Translations under genes and position numbers: made by a program
Source of the DNA: Butyrivibrio sp.
Lineage (GTDB): Bacteria > Bacillota > Clostridia > Lachnospirales > Lachnospiraceae
Length of the DNA: 42,969 bases
NCBI GenBank assembly: GCA_023664865.1
Contig: JAMPEU010000022.1
Coordinates: forward strand, 1 to 42,969
Direction: 5' to 3'
Part shown: positions 7,500 to 14,839 of the stretch, one piece after another
Layout of the letters: the number at the start of each line of letters is the position of its first letter
Position numbering within the stretch: position 1 is the stretch's first letter
The notes under the pieces: model-generated
Databases searched by the model: none
The model's input: the letters and a program-made list of their open reading frames with translations, nothing else
What the model was told of the DNA's origin: nothing

Positions 7500-8219
7500 T
7501 TAATGACTATGCTCCTTTCCCTTGACTTGCTCGCCGATATGCTTTAGATAAAAATCCTCCAAATCGCCTTTGTCATCACTCCACTTATCCTGATAAATAA
7601 GCCGTCCTTCTTTCATTATCAACACCGTGTCCGCAATATGCTCAACGTCCGATACGATATGCGTGGACAAAAGCACAATGCTCTCTTTGCCAAGCTCCTC
7701 TATCATATTGCGGAAACGCACTCTTTCTTTTGGATCAAGCCCCGCCGTCGGCTCATCTAACACAAGGAGTTTAGGCTTACCAATAAGCGCCTGCGCTATT
7801 CCTAACCGCTGTTTCATGCCGCCGGAATATGTTTTGATTTTCTTTTTTGCCACGTCCTGCAGGGACGTAAGCTCTAAAAGTTCCGCCGCCCTTTTCTTCG
7901 CCTGCGGTTTTTCAATCCCCTTAAGAGCCGCCATATATATAAGAAAATCCTGCCCCGTAAACTCCGGATAGTACCCAAAATCCTGCGGCAGATAACCGAG
8001 CATGGAACGATAGCCTTCTTCTTTTACGTCAATTCCATCAAATGAGACTGCACCCTCTGTCGGCTTCAAAATACCGCAAATAATTCTCATGAGCGTTGTT
8101 TTGCCCGCGCCGTTTTCACCCAACAGCCCATGTACTCCCTTTTGAAATTTCACGCAGATATTGTCAACCACTGTTTTGTTTTTATACTGTTTCGTCACTC
8201 TGTCAATTATAAGTTCCAT
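7500..8219 (-). CDS. ABC transporter ATP-binding protein
   Basis: A 239-residue ATPase. Walker A is LLGENGAGKTTLM, the Q-loop GYLPQDFG, the signature YSGGMKQRLGIAQ, Walker B KLLVLDEPTAGLD and the H-loop LLSTH. It energises the permease encoded next. Its start overlaps the end of the preceding membrane-protein gene by 13 bp, so the operon is tightly coupled. Close relatives sit behind sigma factors in many Clostridia. Confidence 0.93.
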   Translation of the reverse strand: MELIIDRVTKQYKNKTVVDNICVKFQKGVHGLLGENGAGKTTLMRIICGILKPTEGAVSFDGIDVKEEGYRSMLGYLPQDFGYYPEFTGQDFLIYMAALKGIEKPQAKKRAAELLELTSLQDVAKKKIKTYSGGMKQRLGIAQALIGKPKLLVLDEPTAGLDPKERVRFRNMIEELGKESIVLLSTHIVSDVEHIADTVLIMKEGRLIYQDKWSDDKGDLEDFYLKHIGEQVKGKEHSH

Positions 8220-8980
8220 GCCAATTCCTCCGTCTGTTTTACTGTACGATAGGTTTCATATATCATTCCGAGCGTTAATAATAAGGCAAAAATAAGCCAC
8301 CATTTCAAATAATAAAACTGATATATATAATCAGGCTTAGTACATAGCACGATATTCGCGCCGCTGACCATCACTGCCGCGCTCATACAGGCATAAATAA
8401 CTTCCCTGCCGTGAAAATGGCGTGTAATCCACAGGCTGATATTGACAGTCAGCAGATACGGCGTCAAAATATAAACCCCCGTCTGAATAAGCGACAGACT
8501 GCTGTTCATATAGCACAGCGGTACAAAACAACAAAGAATAAAAGCATCGAGCAGCCCTAAAACGCTCATTCTTGCAAGCATTATGCTTTTTAGGGAAAAG
8601 CGCGCAGCCATTTCAAATTCGTCCATGCCATATGTTGTCGAGCGTTTGCTTTCGGCAACAGCCAAAATCGCAAGAAACGGAATAAACGCCGATATAAGCC
8701 ATAAGTCGCCTGTTCTAATGCTATTTGCGCCGTTTAGTGTAGGGAGCATATTGGCGTCTTTTAGCACTGAGAGCATATTAGCGCCGTACAATGCAGGAAA
8801 TAATAGAAGTATTGATAAAAATAACGTCCGTTTTCTTATATATGATGCCTGTATCAGAATAAATTTCCACATGCTGATAGTTGGCTGCGGAAGCGTTTTT
8901 AAAAGTTCTTCCTTTTTCCGATAATCAGGTTTTGGCGCTTCAAACGCCGTTTTAATCATCTTCTTTAAGTGACTCTTCAT
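8207..8980 (-). CDS. Membrane protein of the ECF sigma/ABC operon (possible anti-sigma role)
   Basis: A 257-residue protein: a basic cytoplasmic N-terminus of about 45 residues (MKSHLKKMIKTAFEAP) followed by about six hydrophobic helices. Its position directly after an ECF sigma factor and before the ABC genes suggests it may anchor or inhibit the sigma factor, or act as part of the exporter; neither is shown by sequence. The start has an AGGAGAGG site. That start region is the last of three imperfect 35-bp tandem repeats. Confidence 0.65.
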   Translation of the reverse strand: MKSHLKKMIKTAFEAPKPDYRKKEELLKTLPQPTISMWKFILIQASYIRKRTLFLSILLLFPALYGANMLSVLKDANMLPTLNGANSIRTGDLWLISAFIPFLAILAVAESKRSTTYGMDEFEMAARFSLKSIMLARMSVLGLLDAFILCCFVPLCYMNSSLSLIQTGVYILTPYLLTVNISLWITRHFHGREVIYACMSAAVMVSGANIVLCTKPDYIYQFYYLKWWLIFALLLTLGMIYETYRTVKQTEELAWNL

Positions 8981-9070
8981 TCAAATAACCTCTCCTTTCT
9001 TAACCGACTCTTTATTCAGACAACCTCCCCTTCTTTATCTGTCTCTTCACCCAGATATGCCTTCCTTCCC
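8971..9070. repeat. Three imperfect ~35-bp tandem repeats spanning the sigma stop and the next start
   Basis: The units begin at about 8971, 9005 and 9041 (GACTCTTCATTCA, GACTCTTTATTCA, GTCTCTTCACCCA). The unit nearest the membrane-protein gene provides its ribosome site and ATG. The middle unit carries an equivalent AGGGGAGG site followed by ATA instead of ATG. The third unit contains the sigma stop codon. Confidence 0.65.
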
Positions 9071-9508
9071 TAACTCTTCCTTTAACCTCTTCACAGCTTT
9101 CTGCAGCCTACGGTAGACGCTGAACCGCGATATTCCTAAAGTTTTACATATCAAAGCAACGGAGACTTCATTCACATATCGCAAGAATAACAATTCCTGT
9201 TCTTCCTTCGGCAGTCTTCCCATTGCGGATTTCACAGCCAGATTATTCACCCACTCGCCAGATATATCAACGCCTGCCGTTTCTTCAATATCTTTTATGT
9301 CATCAAACGGTTTCTTACGAAACTCGTCCACACACAAATTCTTAGCAATCGTATATAAATACGCTGTCTCCCTGCCGTTATCAAGGGATAAACCCCGTCC
9401 GTAAAAGCGAAGAAAGGTTTCCTGTGTGATATCCTGTGCCAGTTGCACATCACGCAGCTTAAAATAGCAATATCGGTATATCTTGTCGTATTGTTCTGCA
9501 ATATCCAT
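9047..9508 (-). CDS. ECF-type RNA polymerase sigma factor
   Basis: A 153-residue group 4 sigma factor. Region 2 covers about residues 6-60 (YRYCYFKLRDVQLAQDITQE). Region 4 covers about 95-150 with the DNA-recognition helix ALICKTLGISRFSVYRRL. It would direct RNA polymerase to a small regulon that probably includes its own operon. It heads the operon sigma, membrane protein, ABC ATPase, ABC permease. The ribosome site GGGAG is twelve bases before the ATG, rather far. Confidence 0.9.
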   Translation of the reverse strand: MDIAEQYDKIYRYCYFKLRDVQLAQDITQETFLRFYGRGLSLDNGRETAYLYTIAKNLCVDEFRKKPFDDIKDIEETAGVDISGEWVNNLAVKSAMGRLPKEEQELLFLRYVNEVSVALICKTLGISRFSVYRRLQKAVKRLKEELGKEGISG

Positions 9509-9593
9509 GCGCTGTGAAATCTCCCTTTATAATGTTTAACGGATAAAAACCGTAAAATGTGCGGGTTATTTTTATTTTTCCCTAAAAAAACAG

Positions 9594-9770
9594 CAGTTCA
9601 GCGTAAGCGGCATGGAGTAATATGCCTGCTCATGAGATCCTTGGAAAACGCCGGTAGTTAGTGAAAAAGCTGCTTTTAAGCTTTTGAACTTAGTACCGCT
9701 GCGATTTTCCACGGAGTGAGAGCGTACCTCATGAGCAGGCATATGAGTCCATGCCGCTTGCGCTGAACTG
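9594..9770. repeat. Palindromic repeat, copy A (177 bp, core on + strand)
   Basis: Outer arms from GTTCAGCG to CGCTGAAC pair over about 40 bp. The core (ACGCCGGTAGTTAGTGAAAA and ACTTAGTACCGCTGCGATTT) matches copies B-E. Read on the minus strand the palindrome is followed by GCTGTTTTTTTA, so it can serve as an intrinsic terminator for the RsiV-like gene 62 bp upstream. The rest of the 324-bp gap 9509-9832 is the AT-rich leader of the sigma gene with a small ACGG/CCGT hairpin. Confidence 0.85.
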
Positions 9771-9832
9771 TTACAATAGATAACGGCGAAATGGTTTCTG
9801 CCAAGTCGCCGCCGTTTTCTTACTATATATCC

Positions 9833-10849
9833 CTACTTCCTTATATCCTTCACCACTTCTTCCGGTATCACGAACTCCACAGTTCCCATATACATTGGCG
9901 CGACATCTCCTTCGTTGAACCCTATTACCAAATTGCCGTCTGCATTCAGATAGAAAGAAGTTTCATCCGTAATGGATTTAAAGTTCCATTCGTCAATATC
10001 ATCATGCAGCCAGTAAATCACATTCTCGTCCGCATCCATCTGCGCCTGCATCTGTTCCTTAATGTTCTCGCTGATTGGCGTAATATAGTCCGCGCCTTCT
10101 TTAAAAACATCTTTTAGCTTCAAGCGTTCACCTGTGGTTAAATCAATAGTATAAAAATAATTCCATTCATACCCGCTTCCCGCCCCCTGATAGCAGATAA
10201 GCTTTAGCGTAAAATATTCGTCAGTTGTCGCCAAAACCTCGCTATTTACATAAATGTCCTGATAGCCCTGTTCGTTTTTCATATTTTCTTCAAACTCTTC
10301 TATCAGCTTATCAGTAATCTCCTGTATCTCTGCATTTATCTCTTCCGTTGTACGCTCCAGCTTTTCCAGCACATCATTATCTTGTATCTGTACGCTGTCC
10401 TGCATCTGTCCGTTACCCTGTATCTGCCCGCTCTCCTGCGCCTGAGAGCTTTCCGTCTGCCCTTCCGCTATCGTTTCCGGCGCCTTTATCTCAGGGACTT
10501 TTACATTCGCCATATTCCTGTCCGTTTCATACTGATAATCACGGAATGTTACCACCTCAACAAGCTGCCCGATAATCGGTATCTTCTCCATCGCATTTGC
10601 AACCGATGCGGATGTATTGGGCAGAATTATGAAAACCCCCGCTATCATTGCCGCCGTTGCCGCAAATTTTATGATTTTGATATTCCTGCGCTCATTTCTT
10701 TCCGCCCTGTCCGCTTCCTTCATCTTAGCACGCAGTTTTTCCAACTGTTCCTGCGACATTTTTGGCTTCATATATTCTTCTTTAAGCAGCCCTAAGACTT
10801 CCTCAACCGAATCGCCCTGCCTGTCAATCTTAGTAAAATCTCTAATCAT
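9833..10849 (-). CDS. RsiV-like anti-sigma factor with DUF3298 domain
   Basis: A 338-residue single-pass membrane protein. The cytoplasmic N-terminal region (1-58) should bind the sigma factor. A transmembrane helix follows at about 60-80 (IIKFAATAAMIAGVFIILP), then a Gln-rich linker with short repeats (SGQIQG, NGQMQD, SVQIQD) near residues 130-155. The C-terminal DUF3298-type domain contains YFTLKLICYQGAGSGYEWNY and LVIGFNEGDVAPMYMG. In Bacillus, RsiV binds lysozyme and is cleaved to release SigV; the same role is inferred. It begins 5 bp after the sigma stop codon. Confidence 0.82.
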   Translation of the reverse strand: MIRDFTKIDRQGDSVEEVLGLLKEEYMKPKMSQEQLEKLRAKMKEADRAERNERRNIKIIKFAATAAMIAGVFIILPNTSASVANAMEKIPIIGQLVEVVTFRDYQYETDRNMANVKVPEIKAPETIAEGQTESSQAQESGQIQGNGQMQDSVQIQDNDVLEKLERTTEEINAEIQEITDKLIEEFEENMKNEQGYQDIYVNSEVLATTDEYFTLKLICYQGAGSGYEWNYFYTIDLTTGERLKLKDVFKEGADYITPISENIKEQMQAQMDADENVIYWLHDDIDEWNFKSITDETSFYLNADGNLVIGFNEGDVAPMYMGTVEFVIPEEVVKDIRK

Positions 10850-10854
10850 GCGCT

Positions 10855-11394
10855 CTACCCCTTTCCCTTTACTTTCTCTGCGTCTGCATTATCCGAAAGA
10901 ATATCTTTCAGCTTTTTGATGCTGCGGTACAGCCTGCTTTTAACCGTACTGACATTTTCATCAAGAATTACTGCAATCTCTTCCAGTTTCTTTTCTTCAA
11001 AATACTTCATAATAATTACAACCCTGTCTTTATCCTGAAGTGCGCCAAGCGCCCTCTGTAAGTCTATATCTGCATAATAATCCTCGGTATATTCTGTCTT
11101 TGCTTCGTTTTCTTCCTGAAGTTTCTCGTAGGAAACCTGTTCGGGACGTTTCAGATATTGAAAACATTCATTCAGCATAATGCGGTATACCCAGCTCTTG
11201 GCATATTCAGGTTCCTTTAGGGCATTAGCGCTCCTAATCGCCTTATATGCGCCGTTTTGCACGATATCGCCCGCGTCCGCCTCACTCTTGGTATAGCTGT
11301 AAGCGAGCCTATAGTATTGATTATAATTTTCTAAAATGATATTTTCGATTAAAGCTTTATTTGCTGCATTCTTTTTTCCGGAAGATAAATGCAC
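10855..11394 (-). CDS. ECF-type RNA polymerase sigma factor, SigV-like
   Basis: A 179-residue group 4 sigma factor. Region 2 includes NQYYRLAYSYTKSEADAGDI and the AKSWVYRIMLNECF segment. Region 4 is RVVIIMKYFEEKKLEEIA followed by a helix-turn-helix, VSTVKSRLYRSIKKL. It is paired with an RsiV-like anti-sigma gene, so cell-envelope stress (lysozyme) response is likely. The start is taken as GTG at 11394 because a GGGAGG site lies eight bases upstream; the GTG three codons earlier overlaps that site. An ECF-type promoter lies about 35 bp upstream. Confidence 0.88.
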   Translation of the reverse strand: MHLSSGKKNAANKALIENIILENYNQYYRLAYSYTKSEADAGDIVQNGAYKAIRSANALKEPEYAKSWVYRIMLNECFQYLKRPEQVSYEKLQEENEAKTEYTEDYYADIDLQRALGALQDKDRVVIIMKYFEEKKLEEIAVILDENVSTVKSRLYRSIKKLKDILSDNADAEKVKGKG

Positions 11395-11427
11395 GTTATC
11401 CACCTCCCTTATGGCGTTCTATAATAT

Positions 11428-11455
11428 TAGATGTTTGCCAAATATAAAAAGTTTC
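11428..11455 (-). promoter_or_regulatory. Candidate ECF-type promoter of the SigV-like operon
   Basis: On the minus strand GAAACT, a 16-bp spacer beginning with TTTT, and CATCTA. This resembles the AAC/CGTC pattern of Bacillus ECF promoters and aligns without gaps with the element at 13079-13106, so autoregulation is likely. Confidence 0.5.
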
Positions 11456-11494
11456 ATTTATAATTTTAAAAGTTCCTATTCACAATCTTTAAAA

Positions 11495-11641
11495 GGCATG
11501 AACTCATATACTTCCGCTTGAGGTACGCTCTCGCTCCGTGTAAAATCGCAGCGGTACTAAGCTCAAAAGCTAAAAAGCAGCTTTTTCACTAAGCACCGGC
11601 GTTTTACAAGGACCTCAAGTGGAAGTATATGAGTTCATGCC
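11495..11641. repeat. Palindromic repeat, copy B (147 bp, core on - strand)
   Basis: Arms GGCATGAACTCATATACTTC and GAAGTATATGAGTTCATGCC are perfect complements. The core matches the other copies in inverted orientation. It lies 37 bp after the stop of the anti-sigma-like gene at 11679 and is followed on the minus strand by TTTTAAAG. Confidence 0.85.
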
Positions 11642-11678
11642 ATATAAAAACTATGATGCAATTTCGATTATAAACCGC

Positions 11679-12578
11679 TTAGTGCTCGCCTCCTGCACTG
11701 GTATGCAGAATGCTGCCATCTATCGCGTCAATCGTACATGTGTAGCCGGAACGGTCAACCGGATTGCCAAAACCTATGATATAGGCAATGTCATTATCAT
11801 GCGCATAAGCTGTCTGTCCTGATATATCATATGGCCTTACCGCTATTGTGCCGTCGTTATATCTCAATAGTTCTTTTCCTTCTGCCTTGTCTCCAAGTTC
11901 CAGTTCCATTTGCGCCTGCGCAATTTCTATTGCTTCTTCCGCACTGATTCCGCCTGATTCCTGAATGATTTTATTAAGCTGCTCTTCTTCCATTTCCATT
12001 TCTGCCCTTGCTTCCATAGCCGCCGGACTCTGCTCAACAGCATACTTCATTTTATGCTGGAGGTCAATGATTTCCAGAAGTTCCTCGTCTGTCATTTCCC
12101 GCTCCGGCAGATAAAAATCCCCGGTAACATTCACATAGCAAAGTTCTCCTTCTATTACTGCATCTATGCTGTCCACCTGAATAATTTCTTTTTCCGGGAA
12201 GGTTCCGTTCTCATAAGCCTGCCACAACTCATGGCTGCGCTCTTCTTCATTCTCGGAATACACCCTGGAAAAGCCGTCCGCTACTGCATCCTGTGCTCTT
12301 ATCATGTCCAATGTCTCCTGAACTTTCTCCTTAGGTATGCTCTCCATTCTCGCCTTTACAAAGCTGCTTACCATCGCCTGTGCTGGAGATGGCAGCAAAA
12401 TACTGATAATGCCTATTGCAAGTACAAAAGATGCCGCCGCTGCCGCTATTTTCTTTATATTCCACGCCTTTTTCTTTCCGTGTTTCATCTGTTTTTTAAC
12501 ATTCATAATAATCTCCTCCTGCATTTTAGGTGAAATATGTATCTGCTCCATTACTTCTTTTAACTCTAAACCGTCCAT
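11679..12578 (-). CDS. Membrane-anchored protein paired with an ECF sigma factor (probable anti-sigma)
   Basis: A 299-residue protein. The N-terminal cytoplasmic part (1-43, MDGLELKEVMEQIHISPKMQ) is followed by one hydrophobic helix at about 44-65 and a long extracytoplasmic domain. The latter has an acidic Met/Glu-rich helix (AEMEMEEEQLNKII) and a C-terminal segment, IIGFGNPVDRSGYTCTIDAI, that resembles PepSY-type repeats. It starts 2 bp after the sigma stop codon, with the ribosome site inside the sigma gene. Anti-sigma function is inferred from topology and position; no ligand can be named. Confidence 0.7.
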   Translation of the reverse strand: MDGLELKEVMEQIHISPKMQEEIIMNVKKQMKHGKKKAWNIKKIAAAAASFVLAIGIISILLPSPAQAMVSSFVKARMESIPKEKVQETLDMIRAQDAVADGFSRVYSENEEERSHELWQAYENGTFPEKEIIQVDSIDAVIEGELCYVNVTGDFYLPEREMTDEELLEIIDLQHKMKYAVEQSPAAMEARAEMEMEEEQLNKIIQESGGISAEEAIEIAQAQMELELGDKAEGKELLRYNDGTIAVRPYDISGQTAYAHDNDIAYIIGFGNPVDRSGYTCTIDAIDGSILHTSAGGEH

Positions 12579-12580
12579 TG

Positions 12581-13057
12581 CTATATGCCTCCTTCCATAT
12601 TAACCGCTTCCCTCATTTGTTTTCTTCCCCGCCAAAGCCTTGTCTTTACCGCGCTTTCCGTGATTCCCAGAATATCCGCAATCTCTTTGGCTTGATAACC
12701 TTCGATATAATGCAGATAAAGCACTGTTTTCTGCTTAACGGGCAGTTCGAGAAGTTCTTCCAATATTTCTTTTTGTTCCGGCGCCACAAGGTCGTTCTCC
12801 ACCTCGTCAATATAAACCTTCGGATGCCGCACTCTGAAACGCATCATGTCACGGCAGATGTTCGTCGCCACCTTAATAAGCCACGCTTTCTTATGCTCCT
12901 TATCGCGAAACTTCGGTTTCTTTTCCAGATATCTGCAAAATGTATCCTGAATAGCGTCCTGAACGTCCTGTTCATTACACAGTATAACGATACATACTCT
13001 ATAAAGTACGTCGCTGTATTCCATGACCGCTTCTCTTATGTCCTTCTCCATATCCAT
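12581..13057 (-). CDS. ECF-type RNA polymerase sigma factor
   Basis: A 158-residue group 4 sigma factor. Region 2 contains DVLYRVCIVILCNEQDVQDA and the IQDTFCRYLEK segment; region 4 contains VLYLHYIEGYQAKEIADILG and ESAVKTRLWRGRKQMRE. The start at 13057 is set by AGGAGG eight bases before an ATG; a second ATG two codons later is possible. This is the third ECF factor within 4 kb, and an ECF-type promoter lies immediately upstream. Confidence 0.9.
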   Translation of the reverse strand: MDMEKDIREAVMEYSDVLYRVCIVILCNEQDVQDAIQDTFCRYLEKKPKFRDKEHKKAWLIKVATNICRDMMRFRVRHPKVYIDEVENDLVAPEQKEILEELLELPVKQKTVLYLHYIEGYQAKEIADILGITESAVKTRLWRGRKQMREAVNMEGGI

Positions 13058-13078
13058 GCCCCTCACCTCCTTTATTAC

Positions 13079-13106
13079 TACACGTTTGAAAAGAGTAAAA
13101 GGTTAC
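13079..13106 (-). promoter_or_regulatory. Candidate ECF-type promoter of the third sigma operon
   Basis: On the minus strand GTAACC, a 16-bp spacer with TTTT at its start and CAAA at its end, and CGTGTA. It has the same layout as the promoter at 11428-11455. Confidence 0.5.
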
Positions 13107-13137
13107 TTTCTTTTTCAAAATAATTTTAGCATAAAAT

Positions 13138-13284
13138 GGCAGAGACACATATGCCCACTGGAAAGGTCCTTGAAAAACGCCGGTACTTAGTGAAAAAGAC
13201 GCAAAACGGCTTTTGAACTTAGTACCGCTGCGATTTTTCACGGAGCGAGAGCGTGCCTTTCCAGTGAGCATATGTGTCTCTGTC
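13138..13284. repeat. Palindromic repeat, copy C (147 bp, core on + strand)
   Basis: Arms around CAGAGACACATATG and CATATGTGTCTCTG pair within this copy but differ in sequence from the arms of other copies. The core (CGCCGGTACTTAGTGAAAAA, GAACTTAGTACCGCTGCGAT) is conserved. It lies 23 bp after the gltD stop codon. Confidence 0.85.
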
Positions 13285-13307
13285 GTCTGTAATCTGCACT
13301 TATAAAA

Positions 13308-14801
13308 TTACTGTATATACAAATTCGTATACCCCATCAAACTTTCATCAACTTCTCTTGCACATTCGCGTCCCTGGCGGATAGCTTTAACCACAAGAGA
13401 CTGTCCCGTGTGCATATCGCCTGTCACAAATACGTTATCCACGCTTGTTTTAAAGTTGCCGGGAGCTGTTTTTACATTAGTTCTGTTATCCAGCTCCACC
13501 TTAAAAGCGTCGGTTACATATTTCTGGCTGCCTAAGAAACCCGCGGCAATCAGCACGATATCCGCGTCCAACGTCTTTTCCGAACCGCTTACTTCTTTCA
13601 TGTTCATACGCCCTGTCGCAGCATCCTTTTCCCATGTAAGGCTGACAATCGTTACCGCTTTCAGGTTTCCATCCTTATCTTTGACAAACTCCTTCACTGT
13701 AGCCTCATAGATACGCGGATCATGACCATAAAGCGCGATTGCTTCCTGCTGGCCGTAATCGGTCTTGCAGATTTTAGGCCACTCCGGCCACGGATTATTC
13801 TGCGCCCGCTCATCCGGCGCTTTAGGCATCATCTCTATCTGCGTCACGGATTTCGCACCGTGGCGGACTGCCGTACCCACACAGTCATTTCCGGTATCGC
13901 CGCCGCCTATGATTACCACGTTCTTATCCTTGGTATCGACATATTGCTTATCCTTAAAGTCAGAGTCTAACAAGCTCTTAGTGTTTCTGCTTAAGAAATC
14001 AACTGCAAAGTATATGCCTTTTGCGTCTCTGCCGGGAGCGTTTATATCTCTTGGATTGGACGAACCGCAGGCAAGCACCACGCGGTCAAAGTCTTTTAAC
14101 AGTTTCGCCGCCTTCACGCTTTTCCCGATATCCGCATTGGTTTCAAATACAACGCCCTCTTCTTCCATTACCTTAATCTTGCGCTCAATGACATGTTTCT
14201 CAAGCTTCATATTCGGAATCCCATACATGAGCAGTCCTCCTACTCTGTCCGAACGCTCGAATACGGTCACGGAATGTCCTCTTTTGTTAAGCTGATCCGC
14301 CACGGCAAGTCCGGAAGGACCGCTACCTACCACGGCTACTGTTTTGCCGGTTCTGGTCTTAGGCGGCTTAGCCGCAGCATAGCCTTTTGCATATGCGTTT
14401 TCTATTATTGCATACTCGTTCTCCTTAGTAGATACCGGCTCTCCTGTCAGGTTACAGGTACACGCTGCCTCACACAACGCCGGACACACCCTTGAGGTAA
14501 ACTCCGGGAAATTGTTGGTCTTATGCAGACGGTTGTACGCCTGTTTCCAGTTGCCGGTATATACCAAATCATTCCATTCTGGCACCAGATTGTGCAGCGG
14601 ACAGCCCGAGGTCATGCCGGCAAGCGTCATTCCCGACTGGCAGAACGGCACGCCACAGTCCATGCAGCGCGCTCCCTGAAGCTGCTGCTCTTCCATAGAA
14701 AGATGTTCATGAAATTCATTAAAATTTTTTATACGCTGTTTCGGACTCACATCGACCGAAACCTTACGCTCATAATCCAAAAATCCGGTAGGTTTTCCCA
14801 T
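13308..14801 (-). CDS. gltD: Glutamate synthase (NADPH) small subunit
   Basis: A 497-residue flavoprotein that passes electrons from NAD(P)H through FAD and iron-sulfur clusters to GltB. The N-terminal cysteine-rich region (CMDCGVPFCQ, GCPLHNLVPEWNDL, VCPALCEAACTC) binds the two [4Fe-4S] clusters. The FAD motif is VAVVGSGPSGLAVADQL at about 150-166. An NAD(P)H motif, VVIIGGGDTGNDCVGTA, is near residue 295. A GDMHTGQSLVVKAIRQGRE segment closes the FAD fold. It lies 38 bp after gltB on the same transcript. The length is normal for the family. Confidence 0.96.
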   Translation of the reverse strand: MGKPTGFLDYERKVSVDVSPKQRIKNFNEFHEHLSMEEQQLQGARCMDCGVPFCQSGMTLAGMTSGCPLHNLVPEWNDLVYTGNWKQAYNRLHKTNNFPEFTSRVCPALCEAACTCNLTGEPVSTKENEYAIIENAYAKGYAAAKPPKTRTGKTVAVVGSGPSGLAVADQLNKRGHSVTVFERSDRVGGLLMYGIPNMKLEKHVIERKIKVMEEEGVVFETNADIGKSVKAAKLLKDFDRVVLACGSSNPRDINAPGRDAKGIYFAVDFLSRNTKSLLDSDFKDKQYVDTKDKNVVIIGGGDTGNDCVGTAVRHGAKSVTQIEMMPKAPDERAQNNPWPEWPKICKTDYGQQEAIALYGHDPRIYEATVKEFVKDKDGNLKAVTIVSLTWEKDAATGRMNMKEVSGSEKTLDADIVLIAAGFLGSQKYVTDAFKVELDNRTNVKTAPGNFKTSVDNVFVTGDMHTGQSLVVKAIRQGRECAREVDESLMGYTNLYIQ

Positions 14802-14839
14802 ATTTTTTACTTCCCTTCTATAATCTTGTTTTTTTCAAC

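Noticed and set aside
12999-13271. Short open frame through palindrome copy C encoding a KNRSGTK-type peptide; similar frames in copies A, D and E
   Set aside because: The similarity comes from the conserved DNA core. In copy B the same frame has two stop codons, and in E it shifts frame after the middle. Structure, not coding, is conserved.
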